Position numbers and translations under genes: made by a program
DNA from: Coenobita brevimanus
Taxonomy: Eukaryota > Arthropoda > Malacostraca > Decapoda > Coenobitidae
DNA: 64,000 bases
Direction: 5' to 3'
Assembly (NCBI GenBank): GCA_032717465.1
Contig: CM064681.1
Coordinates: forward strand, 15,006,510 to 15,070,509
In this document: positions 35,161 through 45,072 of the stretch, piece after piece
Layout of the letters: every line of letters begins with the position of its first letter
Position numbering within the stretch: position 1 is the first letter of the stretch
Notes under the pieces: generated by a model
Databases searched by the model: none
What the model was told of the DNA's origin: nothing
Seen by the model: only the letters and a program-made list of their open reading frames with translations

Positions 35161-36283
35161 AAAACAGACACTTACTCTTTCCCTCGCGTGGAAGATTGCA
35201 TAGACAAGATCGGAAAGGCTAGGTACATAAGTAAGTTTGATTTGTTAAAGGGATACTGGCAAGTACCTATGACTGAACGTGCTTGGGAGATCTCATGTTT
35301 TGTAACACTAGGAAAGACTTTTGCATGTTCTGTAATGCCATATGGCATGAAGAATGCACCAGCCACATTTCAGAAGCTCATGAATGTTGTAACAGAGGGT
35401 TTGGCAGGGTGTGTTGTTTATATTGATGATGTATTAATCTTCAGTGACAACTGGAAAGATCACCTATGCCATGTCAGTAAATTTCTTGAGCGTTTAGTTC
35501 AGGCTAATCTTGTAGCTAATTTATCAAAGTGTGAGTTTGGTCAAGCTAAAGTTCAGTACCTCGGGTACGTAATTGGTGACGGACATGTTGCACCACCAGC
35601 AGCTAAGGTTCAGGTTATAAGTGATCTTCCCAGACCTAAAAGTAGGAAAGAGCTACAAAGATTTTTGGGAATGGTAGGTTATTACAGGAGATTTGTTCTT
35701 AACTTTTCAATTCTTGTATCACCACTTACAGACCTACTGAAAAAGGGAGTTGAATTTGTCTGGACCGATAACTGTGAATCCTCTTTCAACAAACTTAAAG
35801 CCATTCTATTAAGTCAGCCAGTGCTCGCTACTCCAAATTTTGCTAAGCCTTTTAAGATGGCTGTTGATGCAAGTGATACAGGAGCTGGGTCTGTTTTGCT
35901 GCAAGAGGATGATCAGGGTATTGAACATCCTGTATCTTATTACAGTAAGAAGTTCACTCCACCTCAAAAGAACTACTCAACTATTGAGAAAGAGCTTTTG
36001 GCCTTGATTTTGGGTTTACAGCATTTTTCATTTTATTTGTGTTCTGGTTTTGACCCCATAGTCATTTATACCGATCATAACCCACTGAAATTCCTTAGTA
36101 AGTTTAAAGATAAAAATGAGAGATTGACAAGATGGAGTCTACTTCTTCAGGAGTATTCATTAGACATACAACATGTCAAGGGGAAAGAAAATGTTATTGC
36201 AGATTGTTTATCTAGACTTTAGAGAGATTGTTTTAGAGTAATAAGAAATTTCCTTTGTAAATTTCTTTTTCTTTGTGGGGAGG

Positions 36284-37066
36284 TGTTACATAGCCTATGA
36301 TTTCATCATCCTTTGTGTAATTTTAACGCACAGTATGCTGCATGTTTGATCACGAGCGTGTTCTGCCTCAGTCCCCCCCTTCTACCGTTATAGTAAAGTC
36401 GTCCTTTCTGTTGTTCAGTGCGGGATTTTCATCTCTTTGTCCCCATGGCTTCATTTGCGCGTCCTTCTTACAAGTTGTATCAAGCTCTGCCGGCCCCTAT
36501 ATAATGAGCTCAGTCTCTGCATCATTGCCACTTAGATCTGCTCCTCATTTTGTTCACATCTCTGTCCTCCCCTGTACAGTTATTATTATTGTGAATTTCT
36601 CAGGAAGTCTCCAACCATCTAGCAGCTGTGTGATTTGAGTATAAGTGTTATTGCATTTTGTTCTTGTACTGTATAGCGTAAGGTTGGTTCTTAGGCCTGG
36701 AGGGTTTTTGTAAATTGTGTAGAATTCATTTTATCAGCCGGTGGTAATAATAGTTTGTATCTGTAATTATTTATTTTGCATTAACTGAGCATTACCCTGT
36801 GTTTTTCATTTCATCAGGGCTGACTTAGATAAATTTACTCATGCTAATTTCGTGTTAATAGAGGCTATTGCAGTTAACCATATATTTAACCTGTCTTTGC
36901 CATTACATTATCCTTATGAGTCCTGAACGTTTTGTTGTTAGTTTGAGCATTAAACTTTAACTTGTAATTTTACCTAACTCTTTTGTTTTGAACCTGGAAC
37001 TTTACGGGACAGTAGTGATTTTTTAGTATTCTCACTTAAAGTGTACATTATCTTTCCCTGTTCCGT

Positions 37067-37070
<4 letters not shown>
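36284..37070 (+). repeat. 3' LTR of Gypsy G3
   Basis: 787 bp. It begins just after TTTGTGGGGAGG and ends CCGTAACA, next to the (TA)n tract. It pairs with 28049-28841. Confidence 0.9.

Positions 37071-37149
<79 letters not shown>
37071..37149. repeat. (TA)n tract, right part of the split microsatellite
   Basis: About 79 bp of TA. Its first four bases (ATAT) are the right-hand target duplication of G3. With 21451-21525 and 27996-28048 it forms what was probably one tract before the two Gypsy insertions. Confidence 0.95.
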
Positions 37150-37152
<3 letters not shown>

Positions 37153-37605
37153 AGGCATCCATTTGTAAGTTGACCAAACCTATATGTATGCTATCACTAT
37201 CATATACCTTGTGCCTGGTTAATTCGTGGCCTATACCACGATAGTGCATCATTTACATTCTACTTCTGTATTTACTAGTACTTATAACCTTCTCTACCTT
37301 TCCAGCATGGCCATGTACTGTAAATATGTTAATCCTTTCTTACATTCAAATTCTTGAATTGAGGCGCCCCCTGCTGAAGTGATGCAAGTGACAGCAAGCG
37401 AAAACAGTGTTTGAAAGTTGTCGGGCTGGCTCACTCCCGCATTCCCTTGCCTCACTTCATCTCTAGAGCGGAAGTGAAGCAAGGAGCAGATCGGTGGCGC
37501 TAACCTCATTTCCATCTCTCATACGCTATTTTCTCGAGTTAGTATTAATCTACTGATAATACATGACTCCTTGAAGCACATGGCGCTTTTGTACCTTATA
37601 CTTTA

Positions 37606-37881
37606 GGTACCTCCATACGATCTCACTCAACATACGAAGATTTGTCGGAGTTCCATGGATTAAAAAAATGGCATCCTTTACCAATTAATAATCCTGTTGT
37701 TTTAAACTGTCTGAATAAGTGGCTGATGAAGACTGAAGGCCTACCCAAGCCATTGCGAGACATTGACCCTGATATTAATATTATTGAATGTAATTGTGCT
37801 TTGTCTTATTACCGTACTACTTCGTCACTTAATGTGTTTTTGATGTCAGTACTTAATAATTTCCTCTTATTAATACAGTGA
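37606..37881 (+). CDS. Unidentified open frame or exon inside the inverted-repeat element
   Basis: An acceptor-like TTATACTTTAG ends at about 37605. From there a frame of about 91 codons runs to TGA 37879-37881. It includes FHGLKKWHPLPINNPVVLNC, LMKTEGLPKPLRDIDPDINI and two nearby Cys (IECNCAL), then a hydrophobic end. No domain was recognised. The mixed, non-repetitive composition is more like real coding sequence than the surrounding AT-rich DNA. It could be the last exon of a transposase-related gene or captured host sequence. An AATAAA lies about 250 bp downstream (near 38136). Confidence 0.3.
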   Translation, partial: GTSIRSHSTYEDLSEFHGLKKWHPLPINNPVVLNCLNKWLMKTEGLPKPLRDIDPDINIIECNCALSYYRTTSSLNVFLMSVLNNFLLLIQ

Positions 37882-37910
37882 ATATTATTTTCTTGTAAAT
37901 TAAAAAGAAA

Positions 37911-38304
37911 TAGGTAATGTAAAACTCGTAAGGACTTTTCAAAATGATATTTTTCTTTAATGTAGCCACGTACACACAACTTGCTTTTTACTAAAAGAAA
38001 TATATATATGACTTTTCTTTCATAATATTATTCTTATTATATTTTCTTAACACTAACTAAACACTAAGGCTTTCTCTTGGATACTTCACTTAATTATAGC
38101 CGTAGAATCCCCTTTGGCACAAGGGGTCAATGCTGAATAAAAATTTTTTTTAAAAAATACAGTAGGTAATGTAACACTCGTAAGGACTTCTCAAAATAAT
38201 ATTTTTCTTTTATATAGGCACGTACACACAACTTGATTGTAACTGAAAAAAATAATGACTTTCCTTTCATAATAATATTACTTTTTTTCTTAACACTAGC
38301 TTAA
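37911..38304. repeat. Two direct copies of a ~145-150 bp unit
   Basis: Copy one (37911-38061) and copy two (38163-38304) both start TAGGTAATGTAA and pass through ACTCGTAAGGACTT, CACGTACACACAACTTG and CTTTCATAAT. Both end in TTCTTAACACTA. They are separated by about 100 bp. By eye they differ at perhaps one base in seven. No coding content. Confidence 0.8.
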
Positions 38305-38939
38305 CGAACCGTGCAGGTCAGAAAACCACACAGATAATAGAAAGAAAGAAAGAAAGAAAAAAAAAAAGGTAAACCAGTTGATTCAAGGCGGGAGCTATGA
38401 TTGACGGCCCTGCTGCGCTCTCATTGGCTGGCGGGCACCATGATGTTAGTGTGCTGATTGGTTGGGCACTTCTCCCGGGCTCTTGCCTTACTACAGATCG
38501 GAAAGTAAAGTCGTGCGGCAATTTCCTTAACCCGCCCCGTCCCGACCACTTTTCGACCACTGGTACCCCCCAATCCCGACCATTTTTCGACCCTTTTTTT
38601 TTTTTTGCTTAAACTTTCGCTTTTGGTCAGAAACAATGGTCAGTGGCAAAGAAATTGGTCCCCGGGGTCCCTAATTAACTTAACCAGGTATGCCTTGGTC
38701 CCACCTGGCCCCGTGTTCTCCCTAGGCGGTCTGAGCCTCTAACGTTTTCTATGGTATTATAAGTCTGGGAAACCAATGAAAGTAAGTAGAGATGTAGTTA
38801 TTACAAACATAAAAACATGTGATAAAAGAGTATATTGGATTTTATACAAAAATAGAGCAGAAATAAGCATTGTACCATCGTGCGAAACGAGCAAAATCGG
38901 CCAACTTGGTCACGATGAATCGCTAACATTCTATAATCA

Positions 38940-39763
38940 TGATACATATAATTTATTTTACTTACATAATACTTCTACAATAACATTATACCATTTTACA
39001 TTTTATTGAACTGTTTTTACGTATTCACAGGCCTTTTGATAACATTTAGCGTAATGTTAGCGCTTATTTACGTAGTGAGTGAACTCGCTGTGACTGTTGT
39101 TTCAACTCGTATTGTGTTTTTTCTACTTACATAATACTTTTCTAATATTATTATACACTTTTCAACTTTATAGAACTGTTTTGAGATTATTTCAGGCCTT
39201 ACGTAAAAATATAGCGTAATAATAGCGCATAATAACACACACGGTGAAGTCACTATGACAACTATTTCAACTTACAACCTATTTTTGTACTTATATAATA
39301 ATTCTCCACTAACATTGCACATGTTTACACTTGATATAATTGATATCACATCATTTCTGAACTTACGATGGAACTGAGCGTCATATTTGCGCGTACTTAC
39401 ACAGGGAGTGTTATCGCGATATCATTTGTTTCATCTTACACTAGTATTCAACTTATAAAATACCTTACTACTAACATTACATCTTCCACTGTATATAATT
39501 CCTATCACATACTTACTGACCAGAATGTGGGTGTACTCGTGACATCAATTATTACAACTTACACTATTGTTCAACTTATACGTTTTATTCATGCTAACAT
39601 TACACCCGTTTCCACTTTATTTCCTTGCTATCACATATTTACTGACCAGATTTACACAGTGGGTGTAGTTTTGATAACAATTCTTTCCACTTACACTAAT
39701 TCTCAACTTATACATTACTTTTCTGAAAAAATAACACCCTTTTCAACTTTATATTTGACTTAG
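38940..39763 (+). repeat. Degenerate tandem repeats (~125-180 bp) in the piggyBac 3' region
   Basis: A block containing CTTACATAATAC or a similar sequence, a TAACATTA core and CAACTTTAT recurs about six times. In the right half, units of 123 and 129 bp stay open in one forward frame (39368-39763). That frame shows three repeats of the pattern TYT..QLI....NIT..ST, then YHI.TDQ. An open repeating frame may be chance, because the unit has few stops and lengths divisible by three. Confidence 0.65.
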
Positions 39764-39820
39764 CACCTACTGACTGGCCTTACCATTATCATGAGCGTCA
39801 TTTTGCCTTCCCACACAGTT

Positions 39821-42159
39821 TCAGTAGTGTAGGAAATTATGATACTCCTTGAAACAAGGCTGAAGGCACAACGCAACATTGCACTCGACACACTCGTATC
39901 TTGTGTCTTTTCTCTGAGTGGATGGTCTGACTGTCGAGTGCCTACATACATGGCAGCGACGCTGGGGTTTACGACGGTTTGGTTCGGAAGGGATTGCGCT
40001 GGGATAGTGCCGTCCTGCAAGACGTAGGGGAGTCTGAGCAGCCATGGGGGTACGGGTGCGGTGTGTGGGTCTGTCCTGGGCATGCTTGGCGATTATTTCA
40101 CGTGCCAGCTCCCTCACAAACCCCTCAAAGGTCTCGGATACTCCGGTGGTCATTGCGTGCAGGTAGTGGGCGTTCAGGACCGTGATGTCGAGCAAGTGGA
40201 AAAAGAGTTTCTTGTACCACTTCATCGTGGTCCTGGCACAGTCAACACTTGAAATCATCGAGTCTGACTGATCAACTTGCCTCATGTTCAGATTATAGGC
40301 AAGTACAGACTCTGGTTTCCATACGTTGCGCCTCCTCTCGCTACGGTGATCCACGGAGTCTGTGCGGTGCATCAGGGGGCTGTGAACAGTTGATAGGAGG
40401 CAAACTTCCCTTTTGTGGTTCCACAGGGTTGCAAGGATGTTATTGGCCTGGAAGAAAACCACCTCGTTCTTGTCAAGTTTCCTCCCTATCTTGACCATAT
40501 GGCGACGGTTTCTCTTGACTGTGCCACAGACTCCGGTGTCGTGTTGGTGGAGGAACCTAGCGAGAAGAGGGCTAGTGTACCAGTTGTCCAGGTACAACAC
40601 ATGACCACGATGAAGGTACTCTCCTATCATTGTCTTCACCACGGCCCCAGAGAGTCCTATACTCCGATCTTCTATTATATCTGTCTGTGCGCCCGTGTAC
40701 AAGACTATGTCTTGCACATAACCAGTCTTACAGTCACACATAACAAAGATCTTGAACCCGAAACGGTGTCTCTTGCTGGGTATGTACTGCCTAAAGGAAA
40801 TATTGCCTCTCCACAACACAAGACTCTCGTCTATGACGAGGTCTCTGTAGGGATAAAATGAGGAGCGGAACATTTCCCGTAAATGATCAAATACCAGCCT
40901 AATTCTCCTCATTTTATCGGTGTGGCTGGATCTTCTGCATCAAAAAAGTGAAGGCTGCCGAGAATATACTGAAATCGGTTACGACTCATCACCTTTCCAA
41001 AGAAAGGTGTGAGGATGATTGGGTCAGTTGTCCAGTAGGCAATAAATTGGGTTTTTCCTTACCACACCCATCAAGATAACCAGGGCCAAAAATAGGAACA
41101 TCTCTGAAATAGTCACGGGATAGTCATACTGTTGGGAATGCCTGCTCGTGGTTCCCAAACGTTCACTTTCACGGCGCTGTGATTGTGAAAAATATTTGTT
41201 TGTTCAACTATGCGCCCCACAAATGCCTCACCAAAGAACAAGTTGAAAAAATCCACCCGTGACGAACCTGCATTTACACCTGGAGCCATGCAACCTGACC
41301 GCCACTCCTCAGTGAAAGGGTGAATGATGGGAGTAAAATTACTCCCATCTTCCCAGTTCCACGTGACACCACCATCTCCAGCCACGTCACCATCGTTCCC
41401 TTCGTCAGGGTGGGGAGGTGAGGGTGGTGGGGGAGGTTGGGGAGGTGGAGAGCGGCGCCTCTCATCACTCGCACTTCTCTTCCCTCTCCCGTTTCCTTTA
41501 CCCTTTCCCTTCCCTTTCTTTCCTTTCCCCACATCCTGGGGCTGTGGGGAGGAAGTTTGGGAATATTCAGGGGCGAAAGAAGTGCTGGAGAGTGACTCAA
41601 CCTCCTCTCCCCTAGGCCTACGAGCACCACGTGCTCGTACTGCCTCCCTCACACCACTTGCCCCTTCACCCCGCACTACCCCCACACCACTCTCACTTTC
41701 ACCCCACGCTGCTGCCACAACACTTTCCCTTTCTCCCAGCAATCCCACCACACCACTTGCCACTTCCCCAGACAAAGTACTTTCACCATACCTTATGTGT
41801 CGTCTCGCCCCACCTTCTGATCCTCGTGGTGATATTTTCTCTTTTCCCAACCACGCGGCGATATCACGTCCTAAGCCTCCGTCATCCTCATCGTCCTCAT
41901 CCTCGTCCTCATCAGATTCGGGATGGAGAGATAGCTGTGCACGTGGTTGGGGAGCAGGCTGGCCTTCCCTTGCCTTACAGTATGTCACATACCGCGTTTT
42001 TCGGGGCGAAGGGACCTCCTCATCACTGCTACTTATTTCTTCCTCTGGCTGGACATAATCGCGATCCACCACATCATCATCAAGTGGAGAATCACTGTCT
42101 CCAGTGAAGGCTTCCAGGACGGATGCGATTTCCTCGTCTGAGAGACCTTTCCGTGCCAT
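39821..42159 (-). pseudogene. piggyBac transposase (PGBD4-like), three frameshifts
   Basis: Cut-and-paste transposase for TTAA sites. On the reverse strand ATG 42159 opens an acidic N-terminus (SDSPLDDDVVDRDYVQ, GSEGG-rich middle, 118-codon Lys/Gly stretch) leading to FTEEWRSGCMAPG and VNVWEPRAGIPNSMTIP. Frameshifts follow at about 41117, 41030 and 40915, with the intervening frames still giving the family blocks (FLFLALVILMGVV; SRNRFQYILGSLHFFD). The last frame (39821-40912) holds the catalytic core with D28 in VIDESL, D109 in YLDNWYTS and D214 in RQVDQSD, matching the three family Asp residues. It ends in a cysteine-rich domain (CHVC at 320-323, CVEC at 341-344). Catalytic residues all remain; only the reading frame is lost. 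Confidence 0.9.
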
Positions 42160-42584
42160 GTCTGACCTGGGTCACTGCTAGCAGGTGAGTGACCGAGACA
42201 AGGGCGAGCGCGGGTCACGCGGGGTCTAGGACGCTGCCCGCCTGGCGGCAGGTAGGGGAGGCTTGGGTACCTGGGCGAAACGAAAATCTCGCGCGAATTT
42301 TGAAAATTGTGGAAATTATGAACCTTGCAATTGCAGGAGTTGAAGTACGTCGACGGGATTAGCTGTGACATAACGTGAGGACGTGGAAGTACGTCGACGG
42401 GACGCCATGGGTTAAAAAATTCGTGGTTTTGTGTAGGATTATGGACCTTATGACCACAGCATTCCCTGAATCATTTTGGGAAACTTACCTTACATAGAGC
42501 TATTATCGTACTACTCGATGCAAGTGAAAACTAAATTTCGACTGAGGTGTCACTTGCATCACTTCAGCAGGGGGCGCCTCAATT

Positions 42585-42726
42585 ATATTATAATATCCCA
42601 TTTATTATTATACTCCCATGTAGTCCCAGTTGACTGTATACTGTGTCCACTTGCATTCTTGCCACATTATGACTTAATGCCTCCGCCACTGTGTCAGGAG
42701 AAACACTTTTTGATGAGGGGGAAAAT
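42585..42726 (+). other. Probable last part of the env-Gypsy 3' UTR with polypurine tract
   Basis: This short non-coding piece ends GATGAGGGGGAAAAT immediately before the LTR at 42727. A purine run at this exact place is what a Gypsy element needs to prime its second DNA strand. It argues that the LTR is a 3' LTR rather than a solo LTR. Confidence 0.5.
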
Positions 42727-43071
42727 TGTTTGTAACCATTTGTAAAAATATGTAGTGTGTAAATATAGTATGTTAGTAGTTGTAAGTAGGATCCCAGTAG
42801 GGCGCCTCTGAGTGCTTGCTATCGCTTGCTATGTCTGTGAGCGCTTGCTATGTCTGGTTCAATTCAAACTTTGCTGAATCATGAGTTTTGTGGCCGCACC
42901 ACGGCCCTAGCCCGTGAGCAGTAGCAGTTAGTGACGGGCTGGATTGGACACAGGTGGTGTCAACGGCTGTTGTGTGAAGATATAAGGCGGTGTTTAATAT
43001 ATTATCAGAAAACTAGTCCGAGACTGACTTCACCTACTACTGGCGTCAAGGGGCATTAACAAGCATTAACA
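42727..43071 (+). repeat. Probable 3' LTR of the env-Gypsy element (or solo LTR)
   Basis: 345 bp, starting TGTTTGTAACC and ending GCATTAACA. It is colinear with 12505-12852 across its whole length, with small indels (for example TGTAAATATAG against TGTATAG). Same orientation as the 5' LTR. No target duplication is visible with its own flanks (AAAT, TAAG) or with the flank of the 5' LTR. Confidence 0.85.
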
Positions 43072-43487
43072 TAAGGACGCACATCCTCACCATCGCACCA
43101 AATCCATTCATTGCGGAAGCCCACTGCTATACTCACCACATCTCACCATTCACCAAAACAAAAAACCTATGGTGAGAAGATAGGGTGAAAGTGACATGTC
43201 ATGGATGCGGCTGGAAGTCGCTACCTCGAGTCCTGCACTGGCCCAGTGGTCTCTAGTAAGATGGTATAGGAGCAGGTCATGCTATCAGCAGCATCCAGTG
43301 CAACTAAGCAGCCGGAAACAGACGCCCAACTGCTTACCCCTGTTGGGGAGGGGTTTAGAAAAGGTAACCTAAACTTTTGCTGCTCTGCACCACCTGGGCA
43401 GATAACCTTTTCTGTCAAGGCATTCCACATTGTGGTAAAAAAAAAATAATAATCCCTGTGATTCATGCTACCTGGAATATATGAGCC

Positions 43488-45072
43488 TTGATTGATACTG
43501 ACTGTGACACAATACCATGCTGTAGAATTGCCTTTATTACCCATGACCTGAAAAGATATAAAACTGACATTGCTTCCATGTCTGAGACTTGTCTCTCGGG
43601 AGAGGGAAACCTTATAGAAGTAGGAGAAGGGTATACATCAAAGAGGTTGATGTTCTGGTGCATACCACTCTCTAAAGGCCAATATGCAACACTCATCAAT
43701 GCCTATGCCCCAGTGCTTGATTCTAAGGACAGTCAAAGATTCCTTTTATGACTTTGGATGCTACCATTCGTTCACTGCCACCTAAAGACAAACTGATCCT
43801 GCTTGGAGATTTTAATGCCAGAGTAGGAAAAGATAATCACCTTTGGCAAGGCATTATAGACTGCCATGGTGTTTGTAACATAAAGATCAGTGGCCTTAGA
43901 CTGCTTTCCTTATTCTCAGAACACAGTCTGGTCATCACCAAAATCATCTTTCGACGCAAGAATAAACGCAAGACCACATGGATGCACCCATGATCTAGAC
44001 ATTGACACTTATTTAACTGTGTCATTGTAAGGCAGCAAGATCAAAGAGAAGTTCTTATAACTTGAGCTATGAGAGGTGCTGAGTGCTCCACAGACCGTGA
44101 CCTTATAGTCACCAAACTGCAGTTAGTCACATGCCCACAAATGCGCAACAGACTGTCCATCAAGATACTAAACTGTAATAGCTGAAAGGATGTGGCAATA
44201 TGTAATGCCTTCCACAGCACTAATGCAGAGAAGCTTACTTAGTGCCCACCACTTGATCCAAACAACAATGCAACAAACCTAGACACAGAGGGACTAAATT
44301 TTAAGACACTGCCCCAAAGTACTACAGAAGAAAAACTAGGCTTCTCCACTCACGGCCATAAAGACTGTTTTGATGAAAATGCTGATGTCATTTATGACCT
44401 TTTTGCAGTGAAGAATAGAGCACATAACAAGTGGTTGGCTCATCCTAGCCCCTGAAACCAAAAAACTGAATTCCAGAATCTCAGAAGTGACACCCAGAGA
44501 AAACTGCATGGCATGGAAGACAAATGGTGGACTGAGCAAGCAAAAGCCCTACAATGACTGGCTGATATTAACGACTATCATGGGTTTTATAAGTCCATTA
44601 AAACCATCTACGGGCCAACGAAACACAACATAAACCCTTTTCGATCAGAAGAAGGAGAGGCCCTGAGAGACAATCAAGTAATCCTAGGAAGATGGGCGCA
44701 ATAGTGCAACACCTTATGGAATCGAGGAAACCTGTTGGAGCATAATATCCTTGATAACATCCGAATTATTCCACAAGCAGCAGATCTTGATGTCCTACTT
44801 ATTTTTACAGAAACTGTTAAGGCCATTCGATCTCTAAAAAAATAAAAATAACAAAAGCCTAGGCCCTGATGGCCTACCATCTGAACTTATCAATGAGGGT
44901 GGCCAGTTACTTTACCAGCATCATCCTAATCTCATACAGACTCACTTGAACCAAGAACAAATTCCATCTGAATGTCGTACCTCTGATACTGTTACCGTCT
45001 ACAAGAAGGAAGGGGACTGCTCAAATTGTGACAACAGCAGAGGCATCTCCCTCTTTCTGGATGCTAGTGAAG
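43488..45072 (+). pseudogene. LINE-A endonuclease and RT start, decayed
   Basis: The first frame has DIASMSETCLSGEGNLIEVG (catalytic Glu in SET) and, after a shift near 43745, LILLGDFNARVGKDN with HSLVITKIIF. The frame then degrades. At 44945-45062 a forward frame has ECRTSDTVTVYKKEGDCSNC, then NSRGISLF, the RT entry block, ending exactly at the LINE-B insertion. Many stops and shifts; inactive. Confidence 0.7.

Larger units (their letters stand above)
28923..36222 (+). pseudogene. gag-pol of Gypsy G3, interrupted by a LINE and point breaks
   Basis: The ATG at 28923 (or 28926) opens gag. The front region has shorter, altered versions of the 9-residue repeats seen in G2. Then come the SCAN-like AYELVPEAYRVKF segment, zinc knuckle CTYCSKLGHTTEKC, protease RDTGA, and integrase zinc region and core with VDIVG, QSDRGSNF and GALERYH, the DD35E residues. 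Breaks: TGA at 31008-31010 (GGA in G2), a 1-base loss near 32370 shifting frame before RT, and the LINE from 32451. After it, RT and RNase H resume (about 35164-36222) with intact SKFDLLKGYW, YIDD, DASDTGAG, TIEKELLAL and YTDHNPL. The enzyme residues lost in G2 are therefore kept here, while G3 is broken by insertion. Confidence 0.9.
28049..37070 (+). mobile_element. Gypsy element with integrase before RT (Gmr1-like), forward copy G3
   Basis: LTRs lie at 28049-28841 and 36284-37070, start TGTTACATAGCC and end CCGTAACA, with ATAT on both sides (28045-28048, 37071-37074). The primer-binding site is at 28848 and the purine tract TTTGTGGGGAGG lies just before 36284. Same domain order as G2. A Jockey-like LINE (32451-35160) splits RT. 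LTRs differ at roughly 2% of positions by eye, fewer than for G2, so G3 may be younger. Its LTRs are about 75 bp shorter than those of G2, which suggests a sister subfamily. Confidence 0.9.
38531..42411 (-). mobile_element. Full-length piggyBac-family transposon, transposase frameshifted
   Basis: TTAA at 38527-38530 and 42412-42415 gives the exact piggyBac target duplication. Ends are CCCGCCCCGTCCC and, complemented from the right, CCCATGGCGTCCC. The transposase lies on the reverse strand near the right end. About 1.2 kb to its left (38615-39760) is non-coding and includes a tandem-repeat block. Three shorter elements in this window (10473, 62740 and 63703) share both ends with it and are probably moved by transposases of this family. 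Confidence 0.92.
37357..42584. mobile_element. Element bounded by 37 bp perfect inverted repeats, containing a piggyBac
   Basis: The 37 bases at 37357-37393 are repeated exactly, in inverted orientation, at 42548-42584. Both start with AATT followed by GAGGCGCCCCCTGCTG. Because AATT reads the same on both strands it may be a 4 bp target duplication, with the true element beginning at GAGG. Without the piggyBac (38527-42411) the element would be about 1.3 kb, a size suited to a non-autonomous DNA transposon. The superfamily was not recognised. The interior has a candidate open frame (37606-37881) and a 150 bp duplication. Confidence 0.55.
12505..43071 (+). mobile_element. Old env-bearing Gypsy (errantivirus-like) element, heavily nested
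   Basis: The LTR at 12505-12852 is followed by a primer-binding site, gag, protease, RT-RNase H, integrase and an envelope gene, all forward and all broken. No LTR follows the envelope gene directly. A same-orientation copy of this LTR lies at 42727-43071, preceded by a purine tract (GAGGGGGAAAA at about 42716-42726). The simplest reading is that it is the true 3' LTR, with the 3' UTR pieces at 21164-21450, 37150-37356 and 42585-42726 separated by later insertions. The LTRs differ at roughly 8-10% of positions by eye, in line with the decay. Outer 4 bp flanks (GTGG, TAAG) do not match. Alternatively, 42727-43071 is an unrelated solo LTR and this element lost its 3' end. Confidence 0.6.

Noticed and set aside
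40415..40861. 148-codon forward frame
   Set aside because: Antisense shadow of the piggyBac catalytic region, whose reverse-strand translation matches the family motifs.
41324..42107. Two long forward frames rich in Ser, Pro and His
   Set aside because: They are antisense to the low-complexity acidic N-terminus of the piggyBac transposase.
42727..43071. Solo LTR as the first explanation
   Set aside because: Kept only as an alternative: a purine tract sits directly before it, the internal remnants upstream lack a 3' LTR, and no target duplication flanks it.
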